A stretch of DNA of 64,000 bases from Diphasiastrum complanatum (Eukaryota; Streptophyta; Lycopodiopsida; Lycopodiales; Lycopodiaceae). Below are positions 49,862 to 60,162 of the stretch, piece after piece. Under the pieces are notes generated by a model, which was not told the origin of the DNA, searched no databases, and saw only the letters and a program-made list of their open reading frames with translations. The stretch lies in NCBI GenBank assembly GCA_029204225.1, contig CM055104.1:45205835-45269834 (forward strand). The letters are read 5' to 3'. A program made the translations under genes and the position numbers. Each line of letters starts with the position of its first letter. The first letter of the stretch is position 1.

Positions 49862-50287
49862 TTACATATTTATGAAGAATGACACATGGAGAATGGTGGA
49901 ACTTCCAAAGGACAAAAAGGCTATTGGATGCAAGTGGATCTTCAAAGTGCAGACAAACCAACATGGATCAATCAGCAAGTACAAAGCAAGGTTGGTGGCA
50001 AAAGGATATGCACAAGAGTATGGAATTGACTATGATGAGACCTTTGTACCCATGGCAAATATGGTAAGCATTCGAGTCATTATTTCACTTGCTACACTTT
50101 TTCGATGGAATCTATGGCAATTGGATATCACAAATGCATTCTTGAATGGCGATCTTGAGGAGGAGGTGTTTATGGAGAACCCGAGGGCTACATTTCACAT
50201 GGCAAGCCTACTCATGTGTGTTTCCTACGAAATAGTTTGTATGGTATTAAGCAAGCACCAAGGAGTTGGTATGCTAAGCTTAACACT
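49862..50287 (+). pseudogene. Copia RT, 5' part (split by a nested element)
   Basis: Starts within the polyprotein at MKNDTWRMVELPKDKKAIGC. Contains KARLVAKGYAQEYGIDY (the usual ETFAPVAKM reads ETFVPMANM), the palm Asp motif LWQLDITNAFLNGDLEEEVF, then a frameshift near 50190 and NSLYGIKQAPRSWYAKL in another frame. It stops at ACACT (50283-50287), the target duplication of the element 50288-54975, and resumes at 54976. Gag and integrase of this copy are absent to the left. Confidence 0.88.
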
Positions 50288-50953
50288 TGTCAAAATTACA
50301 GGAAATAAGAACCCTAAAACACTTGAAATTATGAGGGAAACAATAGATTATGATTTCATAAGATTAGCACAAGTTGAACCATCAAAATCCATCAAAAATC
50401 TATGCTTGAACCTCACTAAATGGCCCAAATCCTTGAAGAAGGCTTCACACGTGTGAAAGTACGACCTCCCACAGTCTGAGTACTGTACACCAGACCTACA
50501 TTCAATCCTATAATCATTAGTAATCACAAGTACTCAAACAATTATGAACATAGAGAGCAATTGCACCATTATGAGAGAAAAAACATGAAATTGCTTGATT
50601 GATTTTGGTGAGATATCATCACCTATATATACATGATCCATCACGGTTTTGGGCAGGTATGAGTAGCCCTAAAGTTATCCCTAATGCTAATTTTGGTGGA
50701 TCTTTCATCCCTACCAAGTTAGGGTTGGAATCTTGGAGATCCCTCAACAATGCAAAAATTACCAAAAATAGCTCCTATTTTTTCTCCCTTGTATCTAAGC
50801 ATAATTTGGACTCATTCCAAAGGTTCTAACACTTAGGTCTACTTGAGAACATACTTATTAATGGAATCCTATGCTATTTGGCACGTGTGACAAGCCACAT
50901 CATGACCATCTAACTATTTACAAGTCATATGACCAAAACTAGTCAAGCTATCT
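50288..50953 (-). repeat. 3' LTR of the nested copia element
   Basis: Matches 54295 onward. About 20 bases of the LTR start (TGTTAAAAATTCACAATTC in the other copy) are missing here, next to the RNase H end. A CTATATATA stretch near 50623 may be the TATA box. Confidence 0.9.
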
Positions 50954-52703
50954 AGCTTGGTTCAACCATTGCTTTACTAATTACTCCAAGTGATGATCTG
51001 AACTTCATAAAAGGTGTCTTTTGAAGTGGTTTAGTAAGTAGATCAGCTACACATTCATTGCTTGTAACATGCTCCAAAGCAATCTCCTTGGCTTGCACCA
51101 TTTCTCTCACAAAGTGATGGCATATCTCAATGTGCTTAGATCTTGCATGGAAGATTGGGTTAGATGCAAGGTGTTGGGCTGATATATTGTCATTGTAGAT
51201 GATTGGTGCCTCCTCTGAATCCATGATCTTTAGTTCCACCAATAATCTCTTGATCCAAAGTACCTCCTTTGTAGTGGTTGTCAAAGCTTTGTACTCGGCC
51301 TCGGTTGAAGATAGAGATATAGTTTCTTGCTTTTTTGAAAGCCATGAAACCACACCTTCTCCTATGAAAGTTGAATAGGCACCTGTTAATTTCCTATCCC
51401 TCTTGTCCCCTGCAAAATTTGAATCACTAAATGCATGAAGGTTAATCACATCTCCTCTATATAGAATCCCAAAATCCAATGTACCCGAGATGTATCTTAG
51501 AATCCTCTTAGCCTTTTTCCAATGGATATTCAATGGCTTTTGCATGGATTGGCTCAACCTACATACACTAAAGCTAAGATCTGGTCTAGTTATAGTGATC
51601 CACATTAAGGAACCTATAAGTTGCCTAAACAAAGTGATGTCCATACAGGATCTTTCATCATCTTCAATTGGCACTTTTACATCTTGCTCCATTGGTGTGT
51701 CAACACTTTTGCATACTTCCATCTTAAACTTCTTCAAAAGACTTTGAGCATAGTTTACTTGACTTGTAAAGATAAAATCAGACCCTCTAAGTACTTCTAT
51801 GCCTAAGATGAAGTGAATACACCCTAGATCTACCATCTTGAACTCTAAGGATAGATCTATCTTGATTTTTTCAATACCATCAACACTTCCACTAATGATG
51901 ATGTCATCTTCATAAATGAGTAAAAGTACAATACCAACATCATCAAACTTAATGTAAAGAGTGGGATCATATTCACTTTGAACAAAAGAAAGTGAAATAA
52001 GATAGCAATGTAGTCTTGAATTCCAAGATCTCGAGGCTTGCTTCAAGCCATAGATGCTTCTTTGGAGATGGCATACTTTGTTCTCCATTCCATGCTTAAT
52101 GAACCCTTGTGGCTGCTCCATATAGATATCCTCTTCCAAAAAACCATTAAAGAAAGCATTAGAGACATCCATTTGACATAGAATCCATCCAAAATGTGAT
52201 GCAAGTGCAATGATTAGCCTTATTGTGACCATCTTGGCCACGGGTGCAAAAGTTTCCTCATAGTCTATCCCTCTCTCTTGAGCATAACCTTTTGCAACTA
52301 ATCTTGCTTTATGTTTGTTAACACTCCCATTTGCATTCAACTTAAGCTTGAAGACCCACTTGCATCCTATTACATTCCTTTGAGGTCTCTCAACAAGCAA
52401 CCAAGTTTCATTCTCAATCAAGACATCATACTCATCCAACATAGCTTTATACCATTCTTTGGAGTTCAATGCATCTTCAACATTAGATGGTTCTTCAAAA
52501 CTAGATAAAGCATAAGAAGTGGATGAGATACCCTCAACTTGCTGTCCTTTGCCTTGATATGTGAGCCCCTTTTGCCCTTGAAGATCTCCTTGGTGTGATA
52601 GGTGGGTTTGGTGCTTGCTCCTCCATGAGCTCCTCCTCAAAACCAAGATCTTGCTCCTCGGCCATCTTCTTCTTGATTGTTGGAGCACTTGAGCCTTCTT
52701 CAA
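50952..52703 (-). CDS. Copia RT/RNase H, one open frame of 583 codons
   Basis: Leftwards: a linker, then WYKAMLDEYDVLIENETW, CKWVFKLKLNANGS, ARLVAKGYAQERGIDYEETF and MDVSNAFFNGFLEED. The catalytic box is at 51903-51914, where YVDD reads YEDD. RNase H follows with FSDSNFAGDKRDRK, SLSSTEAEYKAL, IYNDNISAQHLASNP, RSKHIEI and VADLLTKPLQ. No stop inside. The Val-to-Glu change beside the two catalytic Asp residues may reduce activity. The start codon is arbitrary, since the frame is the remaining part of a polyprotein. The protease and integrase core are missing. Confidence 0.88.
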   Translation of the reverse strand: MKKAQVLQQSRRRWPRSKILVLRRSSWRSKHQTHLSHQGDLQGQKGLTYQGKGQQVEGISSTSYALSSFEEPSNVEDALNSKEWYKAMLDEYDVLIENETWLLVERPQRNVIGCKWVFKLKLNANGSVNKHKARLVAKGYAQERGIDYEETFAPVAKMVTIRLIIALASHFGWILCQMDVSNAFFNGFLEEDIYMEQPQGFIKHGMENKVCHLQRSIYGLKQASRSWNSRLHCYLISLSFVQSEYDPTLYIKFDDVGIVLLLIYEDDIIISGSVDGIEKIKIDLSLEFKMVDLGCIHFILGIEVLRGSDFIFTSQVNYAQSLLKKFKMEVCKSVDTPMEQDVKVPIEDDERSCMDITLFRQLIGSLMWITITRPDLSFSVCRLSQSMQKPLNIHWKKAKRILRYISGTLDFGILYRGDVINLHAFSDSNFAGDKRDRKLTGAYSTFIGEGVVSWLSKKQETISLSSTEAEYKALTTTTKEVLWIKRLLVELKIMDSEEAPIIYNDNISAQHLASNPIFHARSKHIEICHHFVREMVQAKEIALEHVTSNECVADLLTKPLQKTPFMKFRSSLGVISKAMVEPS

Positions 52704-52800
52704 TCATAAGCATATGATGTTCATCAAAGATGACATCCCTTGAAACAACAAATTTGTTCGAGATGCCTTTGAGGGTCCTTCTTGATCCTCAAGCTTTGTA
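52704..52800 (-). pseudogene. Integrase C-terminal remnant between gag and RT
   Basis: Minus-strand reading KFVVSRDVIFDEHHMLMIEE is the end of a copia integrase domain. It directly follows the gag end (KGKGKSKDKG), so zinc knuckle, protease and integrase core were deleted between these points. Confidence 0.75.
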
Positions 52801-52814
52801 AACTTCTTGAATGT

Positions 52815-53483
52815 TTATCCTTTGTCTTTGGACTTGCCTTTGCCTTTGGTGAAGAGAGCTTGGTCATCTCCACCTTGGATGGAAAGCCTATCCATCCTCT
52901 CTTGCATTTGGCTCCTTCTTGATTCCTCGGCCATGAGTGTGCCTTGGAGTTCTTCAAGTATGGGTAGCTTACCCATAATTGCATATCCCTGAACCAAATT
53001 GTCAAATTCAAAGCTTAGTCCATTCAATATGAGTTGAACAAGCTCTTCATCCTTGATAGGATCACCTATAAAGGCTAGCTCTTTGTTCAATTCCTTTACT
53101 CTTAGGACAAAAGTATGTGCACTCTCTCCTTTCTTTTGATAGCTTCTATAGATTTGATTCTTCAAAGCTAACATTTTAGTTTGGTTCTTGGATTCATAGA
53201 CCTTTTGCAAAGTCTCCCAAGCATCTTGAGCTGAAGTGCAATCTCCTACCTCTCTTAAGAGTTCATTTGCAACATTCATTTTTATGCAATGTAGTGCAAT
53301 ATTGCACCTCTTGATGTATTTGGCTCTTTCTTGAGGATGAATAGGTTCACCCTCCTTACCATTTATAATTTCCATCAGATCTTGCATGATCATGATGGAT
53401 TCCATTCTAACTTTCCATATGGAATAGTTAGTTTTGTTGAGCCTTTCATTAGTATCCAAAAGATATGCATTTATAGATGCCAT
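52815..53483 (-). CDS. Copia gag capsid, 222 codons, intact frame lacking the zinc knuckle
   Basis: Starts MASINAYLLDTNERLNKTNYS at 53483. The UBN2/gag family order is complete: WKVRMESIMIMQDLMEII, CIKMNVANELLREVGDC, AWETLQKVYESK, ESAHTFVLRVKELNKEL, LVQLILNGL, then KGKGKSKDKG and a stop. In full copia gags a CCHC knuckle follows this basic tail. The frame is clean, so the protein could still be made and form particles. Upstream leader to the primer binding site: 53484-54282. Confidence 0.85.
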   Translation of the reverse strand: MASINAYLLDTNERLNKTNYSIWKVRMESIMIMQDLMEIINGKEGEPIHPQERAKYIKRCNIALHCIKMNVANELLREVGDCTSAQDAWETLQKVYESKNQTKMLALKNQIYRSYQKKGESAHTFVLRVKELNKELAFIGDPIKDEELVQLILNGLSFEFDNLVQGYAIMGKLPILEELQGTLMAEESRRSQMQERMDRLSIQGGDDQALFTKGKGKSKDKG

Positions 53484-54282
53484 CTGGTCTCCTAATCAAG
53501 GACTTGACACAAATGAAGGTTACTTCTATTGATTTGATTGAAGGTCTACCTTATCCCACTTCTTAGGGACCTGAAAATATCAGTAATAGACTTCCTATAA
53601 AGATCTAAGAATGATCTCTAACAAAATCAAATCATAGAATACTAGAAACAATGCACTTGCTTGATTGAAGTAGACAATACTAGTAGAATTGCCCCTCTTT
53701 CTATAAAGAACATTAAAGCTTCCAAATGATCTGATCAAGAGTGAATTTCAGCAACCTAATATACTTCCAAAATCACTTGTAAAAGATCTAAATGGAACTT
53801 AATGAGGATGCAACACAATCTACTATCCAATCACAAGCAAAAAATGATCAAAATTGATGAAAAATTGATCTAATTTGGTGCATAAGTCAAGCAATGGTTG
53901 GACTGAACCTAAATCACTTTAGGAGGTGCCTACTACACCTTAGAACAGCCTTGAAGAGTCCCCAAAACTCTGATCTTCCCTCTCCTTGAATGCTAGAAAG
54001 CCTCCTCTATGAAATCACCTCCAAAACTCGCTTAGAAATCAATGCTTGGAGCAAGCAAAACTTGCTATCTTGGTAATGTGAATTGAATTCAACTTTGCCT
54101 CTAGTTTTAGACACCTAAAAACCTGCAAATGAAGTCACACAACACCAATATCCAATGTATTTTACTCACTTTGAGTTCTAGAATCAATACTAGATGCTAA
54201 GATCCAATCTACACAAGATTTAGATCAAAAATTGTGATCAAATTGAATGAAAACCAAGGATTTAGCTCATTTCATCCTTTAG
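53484..54282 (-). other. 5' leader of the nested copia element
   Basis: AT-rich non-coding sequence between primer binding site and gag start. Confidence 0.7.
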
Positions 54283-54294
54283 GCTCTGATACCA
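54283..54294 (-). promoter_or_regulatory. Primer binding site of the nested copia element
   Basis: Minus strand TGGTATCAGAGC, complementary to the 3' end of initiator tRNA-Met, directly next to the LTR end at 54295. Confidence 0.92.
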
Positions 54295-54975
54295 TGTAAA
54301 AATTACAGCAAATAAGGATCCTAAAACACTTGAAATGATGAGGGAAACAATAGATTATGATTTCATAAGATTAGCACAAGTTGAACCATCAAAATCCATC
54401 AAAAATCTATGCTTGAACCTCACTAAATGGCCCAAATCCTTGAAGAAGGCTTCACACGTGTGAAAGTACGGCCTCCCACAGTCTGAGTACTGTACACCAG
54501 ACCTACATTCAATTCCATAATCATTAGTAATCACAAGTACTCAAACAATTATGAACATAGAGAGCAATTGCACCATTATGAGAGAAAAAACATGAAATTG
54601 CTTGATTGATTTTGGTGAGATATCATCACCTGTATATACATGATCCATCACGGTTTTGGGCAGGTATGAGTAGCCCTGAACTTATCCCTAATGCTAATTT
54701 TGGTGGATCTTTCATCCCTACCAAGTTAGGGTTGGAATCTTGGAGATCCCTCAACAATGCAAAAATTACCAAAAATAGTCCTATTTTTTCTCCCTTGTAT
54801 CTAAGCATAATTTGGACTCATTCCAAAGGTTCTAACACTTAGGTCTACTTGAGAACATCCTTATGAATGGAATCCTATGCTATTTGGCACGTGTGACAAG
54901 CCACATCATGACCATCTAACTATTTACAAGTCATATGACCAAAACTAGTCAAGCTAGAATTGTGAATTTTTAACA
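54295..54975 (-). repeat. 5' LTR of the nested copia element
   Basis: Minus strand starts TGTTAAAAATTCACAATTC and ends TTTTTACA. Complete copy, 681 bases. Drives the element on the minus strand. Confidence 0.93.
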
Positions 54976-54980
54976 ACACT

Positions 54981-56018
54981 TTCAAAATATCAAGATGAGT
55001 ATGTCGTTCACTTTACTACAACTTTTTTGGAAATGATGTTACCATTCTTCTAGTTATGTGGATGATATCATTTTGAGTGGAAGCAACAATCAAGATTTTG
55101 ATGATATCAAGATGGCACTAAAAAAGGAGTTTGATGTGCATGATCTTGGTTTTTTGCATTATATCTTGGGAATAGAGGTATTTAGAACTTCTCAATCTAC
55201 TTTCATTTGTCAAGAGAAGTATGCTAATTCTATTCTAGAAATATTTCATATGGTAGATGCAAAGTCTTGTGATACACCAATGGAGTCAAACGTAAAGCTC
55301 ACTATCATAGATAACGAAAGATCCTTCGAGGACTTCACTCTCTATAGGAAGCTAGTTGGTTCACTCATATATATAACCATCACAAGACCTGATCTAAGCT
55401 ATTTTTTTGGTATATTAAGCCAATTCATGCATGATCCTAGTGTGGAGCATTGGAAACTAGGCAAGAGAGTACTGCGATACATCTTGAGAACTAAAGATTT
55501 TGGCATTGTTTATGGAGAATCATCACCTAATTTGTATGGATTTTCAGATCCGGATTTTGCTGGAGTTCAAATGGATAGAAAATCCATAAGTGCACATGCT
55601 ATTTTCATAGGTGATGGAGGTATCTCTTGGATGTCAAAGAAACAAGCTACAATCTCATTGTCATCTAGTGAGGCCGAGTACAAAGCTCTTACTTGTACAA
55701 AAAAGGAGATGCTATGGATCAAAATGATGGTAATGGATTTTCACTTGCTGGATTTTTCAGAAAGTCCAATCATCTTTTGTGATAACCTTTCAGCCCAAAG
55801 ATTGGCAAGCAATTCTACTTTTCATGTAAGGAGCAAGCATATTGAAGTGGCTTATCATTTTGTAAGAGAACAAGTCTTGGCAAAGGAGGTGGAGTTTCAA
55901 AATGTTTCTTCAAGGGAGTCTGTGGCTGCTATCTTCACCAAAGCATTGGGAAAAGACTTATTTATGAAGCATAGAATCTCACTTGAAGTTCTATGTAAAT
56001 CTATGCTAGAAGAGGGAG
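54981..56018 (+). pseudogene. Copia RT end and RNase H (second half of the split copy)
   Basis: A frame with one stop near 55010 leads to the catalytic YVDD at 55055-55066, then 321 open codons: DLGFLHYILGIEVFRTS, KSCDTPMESNVKL, RPDLSYFFGILSQF, RNase H FSDPDFAGVQMDRKS, SLSSSEAEYKALT, IIFCDNLSAQRLASN, RSKHIEV and AAIFTKALGKDLF. It ends LEEGV and a stop at 56021, with a polypurine AGAAGAGGGAG just before the 3' LTR. The FSDPDFAG motif has Pro-Asp where the family mostly has Asp/Ala. Confidence 0.9.
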
Positions 56019-56900
56019 TGTGAAAAAATGTCAACTAGTTTGTTGGTTATTTGGCATTTTTGGAGGCCAACATGAAATATCAACTTAGAGATAGGTTCAT
56101 ATTTGTCAATAAAGGCCTAAATAGTGTTTGTACTATTTTTGGCAAGTAGACAAGTGGATGAGGTCGAGTTTGTTTACGATCTCATAATGAATATTCATAT
56201 GAATGTATTTTAGTCACAATATGGGTGGTTTCAGGTTTTCAACATTTGTAGTTGTGATTTTGAGATTATTGTTATTATTATTAGATTGAGCATTCACAAC
56301 TTGCAATCTTGCAATCAGTTTCCACAAAAGTTTTGTATGATTTTCAATATAAATCCATGATATTGTAGTCAATATTCACAAAAGTAATCACAAATTTTGG
56401 TATTTGGTCTTCATAGTTTATGTTTACAATTTCATGATCAGCATTCAAGATCTCATAAAAGTATCACAAGTCACACTACTTTACAATAAAATGTCACAGA
56501 ACATTTATGAATTGTACAATTGATTACTCACAATTTAACAATCTAACAAATTTGAGAGACTTTAACATTCATGGAAGTAATCAGAATCTTAATAATTCAG
56601 TAATCACTAGTTTCACAATGGAATATGGATGAAATTCACGTTTGGCATCACCAGAAGTTACAATTCATAATTTAGAAAAGTCACAATTTAATATTCACAA
56701 TTTTAGTGTCAAGAAAAAATCGCAATTCATTATTCCCAACTCCAATACTATGATTCAATATTTACACTTTTAAAATTCACAGAAGTCATGATTCAATTCC
56801 CATTTATTTCATGACTCAATTTTCACAGCTTGATACTCATTGCTTGGATCCACTCCTCTTTTTGTCTTGCTTCATCTACACATGTAGGTTCATCAAAAGA
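56019..56900 (+). repeat. 3' LTR of the split + strand copia copy
   Basis: TGTGAAAAAATGTCAAC follows the polypurine tract. AT-rich with many ATTCACA words. The end is not resolved; the limit is approximate. Confidence 0.55.
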
Positions 56901-57813
56901 GGTTAGGAAAGCATATAGTTTGTACCACCAACAACTTGCTTACCTTTTTCATCATAAGTGAGTCTCCTAGGTTGTTGCCTTTGCCTTGATGTCCTCCTTG
57001 GCTTTTTGATTTGAAGTAGGTTTTTTCAACATCAACATCCAAAGTATCATCAACAATGTCATCATAAAAAGTTGTTAGTTGTTTTTTCTACTCCGCTAAG
57101 TGGCTAGGTCTAATGAGGGGATCGTGCGTAGTATAGTGGTAGACTGGTCGTCCACCTAGTAAGTTCTACACAAGCTTTCAACTATAAAACATAAACATGA
57201 AGAGAACACCAAGGCTTTCCCAAATGGTGCTCGAAACGTGAATACAACTGATGATTAAGATGTGGCTAAGGCTAACCCAACTAACCATATGTGCAAAATA
57301 ACAAAACCTTTGCTAAGGTGGTACCCAACTAGCAAGGGAGTCTAACTAGATCCTACTTAACACCCAAAAGGGAATGAAAAATAATATTGCAGCTAATTAA
57401 GAAAATAACAAGTAAAAGCATGCCACAATTACAACCGATGAAAAGGAGACAAGAGGAGGCCCAAGCACCTTCCCTATGCACCTTTCCAAAGCGGGAAAAT
57501 CTCAAAATGGAGGAAAACAATATAGCAAAATCTCAAAAGTGTTGTGTACATGGGAAATACCTCTCCTCTTATAGCAAAGAGGGCCTTCCATAAGCTTTCA
57601 CTAGCTTATGGGATTAGTTCTAAACTAGCCATTTTAAGGCTTCTAAAACCTCTAACTTAGAACTTAGAACTTTAGAAGTTTCTAACTTTGGAACTTAAGA
57701 TAACTTAGAATCTTTCTAAGCTTAAGTTTCTTAAGGCTAAGTTCTAAGTCTAAGCATAATGGAAGTTTATTGGCAAATACTCATATGTGAGCTTTCAATA
57801 CACATGCCACGAA
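56901..57813. other. No gene; tRNA-like A box and inverted-repeat words
   Basis: At 57129-57148 GTAGTATAGTGGTA resembles the D-arm side (A box) of tRNA-Asp, but no B box follows. Near 57640-57745 the words CTTAGAACTTAG and CTAAGTTCTAAG alternate. No coding frame is credible. Confidence 0.4.
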
Positions 57814-57837
57814 TTTTTTTTTTTTTTTTTTTTTTTT
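57814..57837. repeat. Poly-T run (24)
   Basis: Could be the poly-A tail of a minus-strand retroposon, but no element body is recognised. Confidence 0.8.
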
Positions 57838-58019
57838 CTGTTTTTACTTTTTTTTTTCACTGTGGTGCACAGTTGCTAACGTTATCCCCTCCTTATTGGA
57901 TTGGTGGTCCCACACCAATCGAAGCTTTTTCGTCTTGGATTTTTTGAGCTTCTTGGAGGTGAGATTGTTGTTCTTGGGATTGATAAATTTTGTTGTTGAT
58001 GCCCAATCCTCGACTCTGA

Positions 58020-58440
58020 CAGGTTCAACTTCCTAGCATGGAAGGTGAAGACCTCTCTCAAGTTATAGGAAGAAGGGCTATTTCCCTGGGTAGATGGCAC
58101 CGAAGAGATGCCTACAACCACCAACAAAGAGCTACAAGAGTGGAGAGAAAAGAACGACAAGGCAGTGGCCCTGTTGTCATCATCCATAGAAGATATCCTA
58201 ACGCTTGACCTCAAGACACTCTCTAATGCAAGAGAGATGTGGGATACGTTGCTTACCAGATTTCAGAACAAATCACGCAGCCAGATCATGCTTCTTGAAG
58301 ATCAGTTGACAAACCTGCGGTGGGATGATAGAGACCTCACCTCCTTTATTAGAAAGATGAAGGATTTGTTTCTTTCGTTACACAACGCCGGAACAGAGAA
58401 TGTTGTATCAGTGGAGAAGCAGCTCACAGTACCACCAAGT
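58020..58440 (+). pseudogene. Copia gag fragment, same family as 31476-31784
   Basis: NFLAWKVKTSLK near 58028, one stop, then GLFPWVDGTEEMPT, LTLDLKTLSNAREMWDTLL, TNLRWDDRDLTSFIRKMK and SVEKQL. The gag is cut at about 58440 by the LTR that starts at 58447. Both the start of the capsid and everything after are missing. Confidence 0.85.
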
Positions 58441-58446
58441 CCTCCT

Positions 58447-59083
58447 TGTGAAAATTGTCAACATTTCTTAGCTAGTTTGAGGCCTAAATTGGCAGTTTTT
58501 GTACATAGTTTTGGATCTAACCTCTCACATGTGTAAAAGAGGCCTCTATACTTTTATTTTAGTATATATTTCATATTGAAAAAGTCTCAAACTTCAGGAG
58601 CTTCGAAATGACACCAAAGTCATGTTATTTGGACATATAGGCCAAAATCGGCTATTTTAGGCTACTGGTGCCCTAAAGTTGGGCCCTAAGAGAGTCATTC
58701 TCTCACCTATATTAGGCTGAAATTTGTGGAGAACAGGTTGGAGAAACTTATTGTATTGTTGAGAGAGATCAATAAATCATTGTCACAGTTTCTTCTTCCA
58801 TTGAGAGCATTGCTTTGTGTATTGTCTTCAAGCTTTTGTGTATGATCTTAAGAGGTTTTCAAAAGTGGTAGGCTGCTGTTGGGAGCCCTGTTTGCTGCTA
58901 TTTTCGGCTGCCATCAGTACCTTTTCTTAGTTTCTTTTGTCTCTTGAATGCTTTGTGAAGGTCATGTGTATCAAAGGTAGCATGAGGATGCTTTGCCATT
59001 TCTAGCTTTTGTAGCTTGTTGTGCAAAGATCTTAGCCAAGTATTTTGAGAGTTTGGATCCATTCAAGATCCACTTTTTTCACA
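58447..59083 (+). repeat. 5' LTR of a + strand copia element
   Basis: Starts TGTGAAAATTGTC, ends TTTTTTCACA, 637 bases, directly followed by the primer binding site. The 5 bases before it are CTCCT; the 3' LTR is not in the window, so no target duplication can be confirmed. Confidence 0.85.
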
Positions 59084-59095
59084 TGGTATCAGAGC
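59084..59095 (+). promoter_or_regulatory. Primer binding site, tRNA-iMet type
   Basis: TGGTATCAGAGC directly after the LTR. Confidence 0.92.
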
Positions 59096-59613
59096 TAGTT
59101 GGCTGTTATTTTTAGTAAGGGATATTTGGATGTTTGATCAAGTTCTAGCATGATTATGTGTTGCATTGTTGACCAGATCTTACTAACCTTTGTTTGTTGA
59201 GTTGAACTTGTAGATCAAAAGCATATTTCAGGTCTATTGAAGATCAGAGGCTGAGAAGAAGCTATTTTGGATTAGATCATAACACCTAGTCATTTGTTGA
59301 TTGTGAGGCTTGCGCCTCCTTACGTGGATGACATATACTCTTTGGAGTGATTTTGTATTTCTCCAAAAGGCTGAGCAAAGCTCCCACTTGGATGAGAGAT
59401 CCCTGGTGAACAGATTGTCAACAATCTTTTGCATAAATTTTGGTGTACTTTGTTGAGCACGTAAGTAACTCTCCTTATGTGATTTGATTGGAGCATTTGC
59501 TGAAAGGTTTTAACCATTATGCAAATGTGTTTTCAGGTTCTTAATAGGTTGAGGAACATTCTTATGTGAAGTGATCTTAGATCTACATCTAAACACCAAC
59601 ATTTGACAAGCTA

Positions 59614-59707
59614 GTGAAGCTAGCCTTGTGATTCACTAAGTGTACTCTTTCATTCACTAAGTGAAGCTAGTCTTGTGATTCACTAAGTGTATTCTTTCAT
59701 TCACCTC
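59614..59707 (+). repeat. 47-bp tandem duplication in the copia leader
   Basis: Unit GTGAAGCTAG-CTTGTGATTC... at 59614-59660 and again at 59661-59707, with few differences. Leader 59096-60162 has no other structure. Confidence 0.85.
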
Positions 59708-60162
59708 TAAAGCTTGTATTTATCATTTGCTGGAGTTTATAAACTTTTAGAAGTGTGGCTTACATGTGGTTTTATAGGTTGAATCAATATCTTAGTGTTT
59801 TGATCATATGTTGATCAAGTTTGTTCAATTCTAGGTATTCTTGGCAGTCTAGTCTTGTGTATTTTCTAAGAATGCAAGTAACTCTTCACATCATAACTTG
59901 ATCTGGTCACTTGCTGGAAAGTTTGAGAGCTTAAGCAAGAGTGTGTTCAGGTTTGTTTGAGTTTGTAATCCATTCTTCGTGTGTGCAAAGTGTTGCATGT
60001 GTTTCAATCTTCCTTTTTATGCTTGGAAACTAGCCAGGTTCAAGATAGAAGTGTTTTAGGGTCCTAGATCTTCTGAGATATCCTTATCCATCATTTGTTG
60101 AGAGGAAAGTGAGTGCTAGGTGCATTAGGACCAAGCCTAAAAGTTGAAGAATCATTATATTC

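Larger units (their letters stand above)
50288..54975 (-). mobile_element. Copia element, deletion derivative, flanked by ACACT target duplications
   Basis: Direct LTRs at 50288-50953 and 54295-54975, with ACACT at 50283-50287 and 54976-54980. The primer binding site is at 54283-54294, minus strand. The LTRs differ at roughly fifteen positions by eye, so this is one of the younger insertions. It carries gag, a short integrase tail, and an intact RT/RNase H frame, all minus. It is inserted in the RT of a + strand copia copy, whose frame resumes across the duplication. Confidence 0.94.

Noticed and set aside
57129-57148. tRNA gene
   Set aside because: Only the A-box side matches; no acceptor pairing, anticodon arm or B box could be laid out.
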